Source of the DNA: Candidatus Nitrosopumilus sp.
GTDB lineage: Archaea > Thermoproteota > Nitrososphaeria > Nitrososphaerales > Nitrosopumilaceae
Assembly: GCA_011055585.1 (NCBI GenBank)
Contig: DRGT01000143.1
Location: 1-25,909, forward strand
Reading direction: 5' to 3'
DNA length: 25,909 bases
Made by a program: the position numbers and the translations under genes. Below, in pieces: positions 13,909-20,959 of the stretch; the first letter of the stretch is position 1; each line of letters begins with the position of its first letter. A model generated the notes under the pieces. The model had not been told where the DNA came from and made no database searches. It saw only the letters and a program-made list of their open reading frames with translations.

Positions 13909-14988
13909 CTAGGCCCCTTCTGGCTTCATTAAGATTTTGCCAAAAAGTCCTTTACCAGTAAGCATCTTAGTGTGAGCTTCTGCTGCTTGTTCAAATGAAA
14001 AGGTTGAATCAATTGTTGCCTTGATCTTTCCTTGACCCAACCAATACAATCCTTGTTCTAATTCAGCTTTTGTTCCTTGAGTGGAACCAAGAATGTTTGT
14101 TCCTTTAAAGAATACATGACGCAAGTCAGTTTTTGCATCATAACCTGTTGTTGCACCACATGAAACTAATGTTGCGCCATATTTGAGAAGTGTAAGTTGT
14201 TTGTTCCAATGTGTTTGACCAATGTGATCAAATGAAACATCAATTCCTGGTACTTCGCCTTTTTTCTTTGCAATCTCTTTTGTGATTGCTCTTACTTCTT
14301 TATGCCAATCCTCTTTTCTATGATCAACTGCATAATCTGCACCTAGTTCTTTACACTTGTCTAACTTGTCAGGACTTGCAGTTGCTATAACATCACAATT
14401 GTATAATTTTGCGATTTGAATTCCAAAGCTGCCAACACCAGAACCTCCTCCCATGATAAGAACGGTTTGTCCTGGGTGGATCTTTGCTCTTCCAACTAGC
14501 ATATGCCATGATGTTAAAAGAGTCATTGAAGCAGCTGCTGCTTCATCGTAACTCACACCATCAGGTATTTTTGCTATATTTACTTCTGGAAGATGGGTTA
14601 TTTCGTTGAAGGCTCCCCAATTAGGACCTGTTTGAAATCCCCAGATAATTCTGTTAACACAATCAAATTCTCTTCCATCAGTACAAGCTTTACAAACTCT
14701 ACAGGACATGTTTGAATGGGAAACAACTTTGTCACCAACTTTGATGTTTTTTACATCTTCACCAACTGTCATAACTTCTCCTGCTGCATCAGAACCAGAA
14801 ATGTGTGGAAGTGGAACTGGAACTGGGTTTCCTCTCATTCCCCAAATATCATTAAAATTAAGAGATGTAGCTTTAACTTTGAAAACTACTTCATCAGATT
14901 TTGGCTTTGGATCATCAACATCTTTTACTTTGAGAATTTTTTTAAAATCGTCATCAGGAGCGTATTCCTCATAAACAAGCCCTTTCAT
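13909..14988 (-). CDS. Medium-chain dehydrogenase/reductase (zinc-type alcohol dehydrogenase or acyl-CoA reductase-like)
   Basis: A 359-residue MDR-family NAD(P)H oxidoreductase. The catalytic domain has the structural zinc lobe with four cysteines (CRVCKACTDGREFDC), while the catalytic-zinc GHE motif is replaced by HISGSDAAGEV, as in quinone/enoyl reductase-like branches. The Rossmann segment is VLIMGGGSGVGSFGIQIAKL, then FDHIGQTHWNKQL. Absence of GHE makes a zinc-catalysed alcohol dehydrogenase less likely and an enoyl-CoA (for example acryloyl- or crotonyl-CoA) or quinone reductase possible. It is the first gene of an operon with the CitE-like lyase and has a TATA box ending about 25 bases before its ATG. 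Confidence 0.88.
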   Translation of the reverse strand: MKGLVYEEYAPDDDFKKILKVKDVDDPKPKSDEVVFKVKATSLNFNDIWGMRGNPVPVPLPHISGSDAAGEVMTVGEDVKNIKVGDKVVSHSNMSCRVCKACTDGREFDCVNRIIWGFQTGPNWGAFNEITHLPEVNIAKIPDGVSYDEAAAASMTLLTSWHMLVGRAKIHPGQTVLIMGGGSGVGSFGIQIAKLYNCDVIATASPDKLDKCKELGADYAVDHRKEDWHKEVRAITKEIAKKKGEVPGIDVSFDHIGQTHWNKQLTLLKYGATLVSCGATTGYDAKTDLRHVFFKGTNILGSTQGTKAELEQGLYWLGQGKIKATIDSTFSFEQAAEAHTKMLTGKGLFGKILMKPEGA

Positions 14989-15012
14989 GATTAGTTTCGA
15001 CCTTTTTCCCCT

Positions 15013-15019
15013 AATTATA
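15013..15019 (-). promoter_or_regulatory. TATA box ahead of MDR dehydrogenase
   Basis: TATAATT preceded by AAA on the minus strand, centred about 28 bases before the ATG at 14988, which predicts a very short or absent leader for the MDR-lyase operon. Confidence 0.45.
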
Positions 15020-15031
15020 TTTTCTCAGAGT

Positions 15032-15337
15032 TCAGCGTCGTGTAAACTTGAAATCTCGTTTTGGTTGCTGTATAGACAACAGGATTTGTTTTAGCTGTTC
15101 ATCTGAAATTTGAGAACCTAATTTTCCTTGAGAAGCCATACCAATTAGATAATTTTCTACAAGATTTGCCAAATCAGGTTTAACCATTTTTATATTGTTT
15201 AATCGCAGTCTTGCATCTGCAGCAAGAATTTGTTTTAGAATTTGTTCTTTTTGAGCTGATATTTCAGAATCATTGTGTGGATGGTCATTATGATCATGGT
15301 CATGATGCTCGTGTTCATCCGGGTTTGGATAGCTCAT
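15032..15337 (-). CDS. PDCD5-like DNA-binding protein with His-rich N-terminus
   Basis: A 101-residue member of the archaeal PDCD5/TFAR19 family. Residues from about 28 onward are the helical core: QKEQILKQILAADARLRLNN, IKMVKPDLANLVENYLIGMA, and the basic tail. The core motif AR-x-R-L-N-N-I-K-x-V-K-P-x-L-A is diagnostic. Family members bind double-stranded DNA or act in protein folding; the function in archaea is not settled. Unusually, residues 8-23 are a His/Asp run (HEHHDHDHNDHPHND) that could bind Ni or Zn. It follows rps19e by 7 bases, a pairing conserved in many archaea. Confidence 0.9.
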   Translation of the reverse strand: MSYPNPDEHEHHDHDHNDHPHNDSEISAQKEQILKQILAADARLRLNNIKMVKPDLANLVENYLIGMASQGKLGSQISDEQLKQILLSIQQPKRDFKFTRR

Positions 15338-15344
15338 TTAATCA

Positions 15345-15797
15345 CTATGAATATACTTTCAAGTGCGGATTTTCACTGGCTAGTTCTTTTAAAATTTCAG
15401 TTGCAAGCCCATCAAGTTTTTGCATTCCTTGTCTTGAAACAACTCGTCCTTTTTTCTCTATTTTTTCTATGTATCCGAGTTTTTCTAATCCTTGTATTGC
15501 GTTTCTAATTATTGCACCACCAGCATCTTTGTGATTAGATGCACCATAACCAACGGGTTTTGCTCCACCATACTCTTTTCTTAATTCATTAACACCTATT
15601 GGACCGTGAACGTAGATTTTTCTTAATATTGATGCACATCTTGTATGCCACCATTCTCTATCTTGAGGAGGTTTGTCAGCGTGTGCGCCAGTTTTAACAA
15701 AAGAAACCCAACTTGGAGGAGGAATATCCTCTTTTTTTAGAATATTAGTTAGCTTACTAATCAATACATCAGCGGGTACATCATACACCTTTGCCAT
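15345..15797 (-). CDS. rps19e: Small subunit ribosomal protein eS19
   Basis: A 150-residue eS19 protein of the small ribosomal subunit. Diagnostic segments are VYDVPADVLISKLTNILK, REWWHTRCASILRKIYVHGP, VGYGASNHKDAGGAIIRNAI and LEKLGYIEKIEKKGRVVSRQ. The protein sits on the head of the small subunit and is needed for its maturation in eukaryotes and archaea. Length is standard. A TTTATAA box 28 bases before the ATG indicates a near-leaderless message; the PDCD5-like gene follows after 7 bases. Confidence 0.96.
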   Translation of the reverse strand: MAKVYDVPADVLISKLTNILKKEDIPPPSWVSFVKTGAHADKPPQDREWWHTRCASILRKIYVHGPIGVNELRKEYGGAKPVGYGASNHKDAGGAIIRNAIQGLEKLGYIEKIEKKGRVVSRQGMQKLDGLATEILKELASENPHLKVYS

Positions 15798-15821
15798 GAG
15801 CTGAAAAACTTGTGAATCGTC

Positions 15822-15828
15822 TTATAAA
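15822..15828 (-). promoter_or_regulatory. TATA box ahead of rps19e
   Basis: TTTATAA on the minus strand, centred 28 bases before the ATG at 15797. It sits in the 31-base gap between the Rpp21 gene and rps19e, directly after the Rpp21 stop codon. Confidence 0.5.
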
Positions 15829-16131
15829 TCATGGAGCTATTATTTTGCGATATGTATGACCACAAAAGTTGCAAGTTATTCGTATAGATTTGATTGAAGT
15901 TCTTCCAACTCTGATCTTTGAATTTATTCCAGGTGCAATGAAACTTTTACATTTCTTGCAAAAGACCATTCTGAGAGCGTATGGCATTTTCACTTTGAGT
16001 CGCATGCTAATTTTTCTTGCAAGTAAAGCCTGTCGTTGTGCTAATTTTGGATTTGTTTTTGCATTAGATATTGCATTATCAATTAGAATCTGCATTCGTT
16101 CTAGTGCTATTTGTTTTACAACAGGTTTCAT
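15829..16131 (-). CDS. rnp4: Ribonuclease P protein component 4 (Rpp21)
   Basis: A 100-residue archaeal Rpp21/Rnp4 protein. The N-terminal two thirds is helical and basic (IALERMQILIDNAISNAK, LAQRQALLARKISMRLKVKM), and the C-terminal zinc ribbon uses CKKC and CNFC with the signature R-M-V-F-C-K-K-C-K-S-F-I-A-P-G. It is one of the protein subunits of the RNase P ribozyme that trims tRNA 5' ends, pairing with Rpp29. A tRNA gene lies just upstream on the same strand. Length is normal for the family. Confidence 0.93.
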   Translation of the reverse strand: MKPVVKQIALERMQILIDNAISNAKTNPKLAQRQALLARKISMRLKVKMPYALRMVFCKKCKSFIAPGINSKIRVGRTSIKSIRITCNFCGHTYRKIIAP

Positions 16132-16180
16132 ACATGAACATAACTTTGGCCCTACAAATTTGGTTCGTTAACGAATAAGA

Positions 16181-16253
16181 TGCGGTCACCGGGATTTGAA
16201 CCCGGGTAACGGGCTTGGAAGGCCAGCGTACTACCAGGCTATACTATGACCGC
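16181..16253 (-). tRNA. tRNA-Gly (anticodon TCC)
   Basis: A 73-base cloverleaf on the minus strand. The acceptor stem GCGGTCA/TGACCGC is perfect, the discriminator is A, and CCA is not encoded. The T arm is CCGGG-TTCAAAT-CCCGG. The D arm has a GTA/TAC stem and the GG of its loop. The anticodon loop is CTTCCAA with anticodon TCC (16219-16217), which reads GGA/GGG glycine codons. The anticodon stem CTGGC/GCCCG has one U-C mismatch at 28-42. No intron is seen. It lies between nep1 and the Rpp21 gene. Confidence 0.93.
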
Positions 16254-16275
16254 CTAAGAGAGCAAACTTTGTAGC

Positions 16276-16944
16276 CTACTTAAAAATTGTTTTTTCATAT
16301 TCGTAAAGAATTCGTCCTACAACTACATGTGCTTCTAATGATTTTTTATCAACACTGAACAGCTTATCGATTTTTTTTCTAACAAATTCTGAAAAATGAC
16401 CCTTTTGAAATCCTCCAATTACAATACAGGAATCATCATCAAGTTTTGATGCAATGCTTTGATAAGATTCAAGTTTGCCTTCAACAGAAAAACCAATTAC
16501 TTTTTTTGGTTTAATGTGATCTAACAATTCAGAAAAATTCATTTCCTTTAATTCAAGTAATTTTTCTCCATTACTTTCTACTATTTTTTCCTTGAATAGC
16601 TTTTCAATCAATCCAGCAAACCTATGATATGATTTTGGGATTCTAACTTTGTCTCCAATGAAAATTACTTTGTCATCTAGTGTATGAAGAAAAACTTTGA
16701 TTTTGTTCTCAAGATAAAGTGGTATGGTACATGCTTCAAGCAAGCAAAGATGTACAATGTCTGGTCTTCCTCGTTTGAATTCATTTTCAATTCCTTTCAT
16801 AGCTGCAAAATGCCACGAATTATCTAGCAAAATATCTGATGGATTTTTTTCTAATTTTTTTGCGTGAGAAATTATAGAAGAATGATTTTGAATTGTTTTA
16901 GGAACTAATTCAAGTGCAGATTCTATTATTACTAATGATAACAT
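16276..16944 (-). CDS. nep1: Ribosome biogenesis SPOUT methyltransferase Nep1 (Emg1)
   Basis: A 222-residue Nep1/Emg1 family protein. The N-terminus LSLVIIESALELVP, then LLDNSWHFAAMKG, KRGRPDIVHLCLLEA (RNA-binding loop), IFIGDKVRIPKSYHRFAGLIEKL and the knot region CIVIGGFQKGHFS are characteristic. Nep1 methylates N1 of a pseudouridine in helix 35 of small-subunit rRNA and helps subunit assembly. All main motifs are present and length is typical. It lies 8 bases after the glycosidase-like gene, so both may share a transcript, though they have no obvious common role. Confidence 0.94.
   Translation of the reverse strand: MLSLVIIESALELVPKTIQNHSSIISHAKKLEKNPSDILLDNSWHFAAMKGIENEFKRGRPDIVHLCLLEACTIPLYLENKIKVFLHTLDDKVIFIGDKVRIPKSYHRFAGLIEKLFKEKIVESNGEKLLELKEMNFSELLDHIKPKKVIGFSVEGKLESYQSIASKLDDDSCIVIGGFQKGHFSEFVRKKIDKLFSVDKKSLEAHVVVGRILYEYEKTIFK
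16279..16286 (-). promoter_or_regulatory. Probable TATA box for tRNA-Gly
   Basis: TTTTTAAG on the minus strand, overlapping the last codons of nep1 and centred 29 bases before the tRNA 5' end. It would give a transcript starting a few bases before the mature tRNA. Confidence 0.4.
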
Positions 16945-16952
16945 GATTATGA

Positions 16953-18062
16953 TTATTGCAATTGACTAATGTGTTTTTTAAATTCATCCCATGCAGGTTT
17001 TGGTTTTCCATCTACATCAAGTAAACCTGCATTACAAATATAATGACTTAATCGTTCTGCAACAAATTCACTTGTACCAATGCCAACTGTTCCTTCAATT
17101 TTTGATAAATCTACAATGCACGTTCCGTCAGGTTTGTCGTACTGTCTATACCAAGTAAAAGATTCTATTTTTTCCTCATTATCTCTGTAAAAATCAAAGG
17201 ATGTCAACATGAAATCTAATTGATCCTCTATAGTTCCTCCAACAAACTCAGAAGTACTCCAACTGATTTCAAAGAATATTATTTTTTTGTCAGGCACTAG
17301 CTCAAGTGCTTTCTCTAGGTCAGCTTTTGCATCGTGAGGTTTTTTTACTATTTCATTAAGTGAGTCTGTTGGAAAGTATGTGAAAGCAACAAAATCTCCT
17401 TGGTTTAAGTCAGAAACAATATGATTAAGATCTTTGTTAATCACACCATTTAGTGAAAAAGAGTTTCCAATTTTTACATCAGGATGTTTTTCTTTTATTT
17501 TGTCGTAAACATTGTTGAATAATTCTTTGTAGATTGGAATCAAATCTTCTTGATTACGAAAATATGTATCTGTTTCTCCAGCGAGAATTACAGTGTCTAT
17601 AATGTTATAACGAGTCAAAAGCGCATCCAAAACACTTACAATGTTATCGTTGGAAATTCCATGTAGCTGTGGTTTTCCCATCCAATCAGGTAAAGGACCT
17701 AGTGTTTTTCCATTAATAATTGAGAAATATAGTGTCACTTTTAGATTATTTTTTTTGTTTAGGCTCATGAAAATATCGGTTTCTTGAAAATTATACTCAC
17801 CTTTTTGTGGTTCAATTAAATTCCAAAATAAGTACATATTACTTCTTCCCATTCCAGTTGAGGCTGCTACTTCATAGATTTCATCTAATTGTTGAACGGT
17901 TATCTCAGATGCTGGTGCATTCACAACAAGACCAATGTTTTCATTTTTTGTTATCATAGGTTCTATTCCATTTTGTTCTGTAGAAGAAATAGCAAAAAAT
18001 GATACAGTAATGATTACTGTTGTAATTCCAACACCAATGCATGCAATAGTTTTACTGTTCAA
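16953..18062 (-). CDS. Membrane-anchored glycoside hydrolase-like TIM-barrel protein
   Basis: A 369-residue protein with one N-terminal hydrophobic segment (residues about 5-26, IACIGVGITTVIITVSFFAI), so exported or anchored. The rest resembles clan GH-A glycosidases: SNMYLFWNLIEPQKGEYNF (the W-x-x-I-E-P-x-x-G-x-Y motif), E163 in ILAGETDTYF at the usual acid/base position, E265 in IIFFEISWSTSE at the usual nucleophile position about 100 residues later, and the closing DGKPKPAWDEFKKH. I cannot assign a GH family; the Asn before the acid/base Glu is replaced by Gly. Start is TTG at 18062. Substrate is unknown; cell-surface or exopolysaccharide glycans are a guess. Confidence 0.75.
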   Translation of the reverse strand: MNSKTIACIGVGITTVIITVSFFAISSTEQNGIEPMITKNENIGLVVNAPASEITVQQLDEIYEVAASTGMGRSNMYLFWNLIEPQKGEYNFQETDIFMSLNKKNNLKVTLYFSIINGKTLGPLPDWMGKPQLHGISNDNIVSVLDALLTRYNIIDTVILAGETDTYFRNQEDLIPIYKELFNNVYDKIKEKHPDVKIGNSFSLNGVINKDLNHIVSDLNQGDFVAFTYFPTDSLNEIVKKPHDAKADLEKALELVPDKKIIFFEISWSTSEFVGGTIEDQLDFMLTSFDFYRDNEEKIESFTWYRQYDKPDGTCIVDLSKIEGTVGIGTSEFVAERLSHYICNAGLLDVDGKPKPAWDEFKKHISQLQ

Positions 18063-18109
18063 TAATGTTGGCAGTTAGTAATCCAAGTAAAAAAGTTATG
18101 ATGTAATTT

Positions 18110-20758
18110 CTATCCTGAGATGCATCCACTGTACCCACATTCAATGCAGATACTACATCCTTCAACAAAAACAAGATTATTCTTGCATGTAGGACATAGA
18201 GTTTCTTCTTTTACTTCTTCAGTTGCAGTACTTTCGACTGTAGCTTCTTCAGGTGCTTTGAATTTTAGTGCATTATCAACCTGAGTTCTAACATAAGAGT
18301 TTGAAATTTCTTTAGTGACAAAATTGGTAATGAAGGTACTTGGTCTTACCTCAAATTTTTTTTCTGCATTTTCACTTATCATGTGCAAGACTTGGGTTTT
18401 TCTTGAACCATCACGATAAACTGTAATTCCTTTTAGACCCATTTCATGTGCTAGCAAGTAAGATGCTTTGACATCATCTGCAGTAACATCATAAGGCATG
18501 TTGATTGTCTTTGCAATTGCATTTCCAATCCATTCTTGCCAAACTGCTTGTGCCATTAGGTGGTCTGCCCAATGAATATCCATTGCAGTGACAAAGATTT
18601 TTTGCATCCATTCTGGAATTTCTGGAATTCCTTTAACAGAACCGTAATTGTCTGCAATTTTTGATAATAGTTCGTCAGTATACAATCCATTTTCTTTTAG
18701 AACTTGTTCAAAGATTTTGTTTGTATAGAAGAATCTTCCAACTGTAACTCTTTTCTCAAACACTAAAGCAAATGTTGGTTCCATTCCGTTAGAGCAATCT
18801 GCAATCATAGATAATGTACCAGTTGGTGCAACTGTGGTTGTCAGAACATTTCTTATTCCATATTTTTTGATTTTTTCAATTAATGCATCCCAATCATAGG
18901 AATGTTGATCTTTTGATTTTTCATAATATCCAGCAACAGGAATCTTTCCTTCTGGGAATTCTGTTTTAGAGCAAAGCGAAAACTTTCCTCTAGATTTAGC
19001 AAGCGCAACACTTTCTTCCATGGAGTAATATGTTAAGGCTTCAGCTAGTTTAGATTGAAGATCATAGCCTTCTTTAGAGTTGTATGGAATTCTAAGTTTG
19101 TATAGAAGATCAGCTACTCCCATTACACCTAGACCAATTCTTCTAGAGTCTTTTGAAGCAATATCAATCTCTTTGACAGGATAAAGATTGACGTCAATAA
19201 CGTTGTCTAAGAATTTAGTTGTCTTTCTGATTATTTCTTCATATCTTTGCCAATCAAATTCGTATTCTCCATCTGCTTTTCTTTTTACAAGATTTGCCAG
19301 ATTAATTGAACCGAGGTTGCATGATTCGTATGGATAAAGACTTTGTTCACCACATGGATTCGTAGCTCGTATTGGTCCACCTCTTGCTTTTGCAAAAACA
19401 TTGTATTTGTTAATTTGATCAAAGAAGATCAATCCTGGTTCTGCACTTTTCCATGCAGAAAGTGCAATCAAATCAATTAATTGATGAGCGTTAACTTCAC
19501 GAATTGGAGCTTTGTCTCTTGGACTTCGAAGCATGTATTTTCCGTCTTCTGTGTTAACTAGTGCATTCCAGAAATCTTCCCAAATCCCTACACTGACATT
19601 GAAGTTTTCTAAAATACCGGGTTCAGTTTTGGTTGTGATGAATTTTTCAACATCTGGGTGCCATGCCTCAATAATACCCATGTTTGCACCTCTTCGTTTT
19701 CCTCCCTGTTTTACTACTTCAGTCACTGTATTGATGATATTCATGAAGGAAACAGGGCCTGAAGCTACACCTGAGGTTGATGCTACAATGTCACCTTCTT
19801 GACGAAGATCAGAATAGTTGATTCCAACGCCACCACCAGATTTGAAAATTAGTGCAGCGTCCGATGTTGATTTCATTATTTTTCCCATATCATCTGGCAT
19901 GTCTAAAACAAAACATGCAGAGAGTTGACCAAGACGACCACCAGCATTCATCATCGTTGGTGAGTTTGGTAGAAAGTCTTGTGACATCATTAGATTATTG
20001 TATTCTGAAATTTTTTCTGCATAGCTGTCAAACTTTTTGGCAGCAATCAGTGTCAAAAGTTCTTTGAAACCAACTTTCATTTGTCCATGTTCTGCAAGTA
20101 TAATGTATTCATTGATTAAAGCTCTAAAGTGCCATTTGTTTAGATAATATTCACCAATTTTGAATTTGTAATTAAAGTTGTCAAGTTTTTCAAGATAAGA
20201 TTTTGCTTCTTCAATGTTTTGTGTTTGATTGTCTTCTTTTGAAAAGATTTGATTGTCATGCAACAGATCACCTAGTGTTACAAGAACTGCTACTCGTTCA
20301 AACATTTGACTTGGGGTTTCCATGATTTCGTTTTTGTTGTTACGAATGAGATATCTTGATGCAAGTACTCTTAGACAGTTAAGATCAAATTTTTTGGCAA
20401 CAGGATCTAAAGTTTGCAGATTTAGAACTCTCATTTTCTCGTCTCTTAGTTTTCTGCGTTCATGTCTGTACAAAATGTAGGACTTTGCAATCTCACTATG
20501 ACCTTTTTCAATCAAAGTGGACTCTACTAAATCTTGAATATCCTCAACGCTTGGAGGTCTTGATGCTGAAAATCCATGCTCAACTAATCTTGTTACAACT
20601 CCTTCAGCTAGATCATCTGCTAAGTTACGATCTGGTTCAGATGTGGCTGCTAATGCCTTGAAGATGGCGCTTGAAATTTTTTCCTTATAAAAAGGATCAA
20701 CCGATCCGTTTCTCTTACGGATCTGACCGATAGAATTTTCAATTTGTGAATTATCCAA
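18110..20758 (-). CDS. nrdJ: Ribonucleotide reductase, class II (adenosylcobalamin-dependent)
   Basis: About 882 residues. An N-terminal ATP-cone (IRKRNGSVDPFYKEKISSAI to SYILYRHERR) gives allosteric control, then the ten-stranded barrel. Active-site motifs are LSACFVLDMPDD, NPCGEQSLYPYESCNLGSIN (C469 thiyl-radical and E471) and APTGTLSMIADCSNGMEP; the C-terminus is a Cys-rich tail (CPTC...CSICIECGYSGC) for reduction of the active site. No NrdB is present, which fits the B12-dependent class. I prefer TTG at 20758 over TTG at 20812: GGGGAG (20772-20767) lies 8 bases before it and a TATA box (20800-20794) would start transcription near 20772, downstream of the longer start. It converts ribonucleotides to deoxyribonucleotides. 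Confidence 0.94.
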   Translation of the reverse strand: MDNSQIENSIGQIRKRNGSVDPFYKEKISSAIFKALAATSEPDRNLADDLAEGVVTRLVEHGFSASRPPSVEDIQDLVESTLIEKGHSEIAKSYILYRHERRKLRDEKMRVLNLQTLDPVAKKFDLNCLRVLASRYLIRNNKNEIMETPSQMFERVAVLVTLGDLLHDNQIFSKEDNQTQNIEEAKSYLEKLDNFNYKFKIGEYYLNKWHFRALINEYIILAEHGQMKVGFKELLTLIAAKKFDSYAEKISEYNNLMMSQDFLPNSPTMMNAGGRLGQLSACFVLDMPDDMGKIMKSTSDAALIFKSGGGVGINYSDLRQEGDIVASTSGVASGPVSFMNIINTVTEVVKQGGKRRGANMGIIEAWHPDVEKFITTKTEPGILENFNVSVGIWEDFWNALVNTEDGKYMLRSPRDKAPIREVNAHQLIDLIALSAWKSAEPGLIFFDQINKYNVFAKARGGPIRATNPCGEQSLYPYESCNLGSINLANLVKRKADGEYEFDWQRYEEIIRKTTKFLDNVIDVNLYPVKEIDIASKDSRRIGLGVMGVADLLYKLRIPYNSKEGYDLQSKLAEALTYYSMEESVALAKSRGKFSLCSKTEFPEGKIPVAGYYEKSKDQHSYDWDALIEKIKKYGIRNVLTTTVAPTGTLSMIADCSNGMEPTFALVFEKRVTVGRFFYTNKIFEQVLKENGLYTDELLSKIADNYGSVKGIPEIPEWMQKIFVTAMDIHWADHLMAQAVWQEWIGNAIAKTINMPYDVTADDVKASYLLAHEMGLKGITVYRDGSRKTQVLHMISENAEKKFEVRPSTFITNFVTKEISNSYVRTQVDNALKFKAPEEATVESTATEEVKEETLCPTCKNNLVFVEGCSICIECGYSGCISG

Positions 20759-20793
20759 TCTTATAACTCCCCGCAAAGGGTAAGAATCAAATG

Positions 20794-20800
20794 AATATAA
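20794..20800 (-). promoter_or_regulatory. TATA box of nrdJ
   Basis: TTATATT on the minus strand. With 26-base spacing it predicts transcription from about 20772, right at the GGGGAG Shine-Dalgarno sequence that serves the TTG at 20758. It argues against the longer reading frame from 20812. Confidence 0.45.
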
Positions 20801-20905
20801 CTTATGTGGCAAAATTTTTTTCTCTTAGATCAAACTTTGGTTCAACAATATTAACACCACTACTATGAACTTCATACTGGTGGACTTTAGTAAATTTTGA
20901 ATTAA

Positions 20906-20943
20906 GATCTGAAAAAGATCAAAACGTTGATCATGATTTGATC
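20906..20943. promoter_or_regulatory. Array of four GATC-centred sites spaced 11-12 bp
   Basis: GATC occurs at 20906, 20917, 20929 and 20940, so at steps of 11, 12 and 11 bases, about one helical turn each. Each core has AT-rich flanks (minus strand TTTTGATCAAAT, ATGATCAA, TTTTGATCTT, CAGATCTT). A fifth copy, TTTGATCTAA, is at 20828-20831, about 30 bases upstream of the nrdJ TATA box. The array starts 17 bases after the stop codon of the putative regulator and lies about 110-145 bases upstream of the nrdJ TATA box. Same-face spacing suggests cooperative binding of an oligomeric protein. The operator role is inferred. Confidence 0.5.
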
Positions 20944-20959
20944 AAAATCAGAGTGCTTG

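Noticed and set aside
13909..14988. Classical zinc-catalysed alcohol dehydrogenase
   Set aside because: The structural zinc cysteines are present, but the GHE catalytic-zinc motif is replaced by SGSDAAGE, so only the broader MDR family is called.
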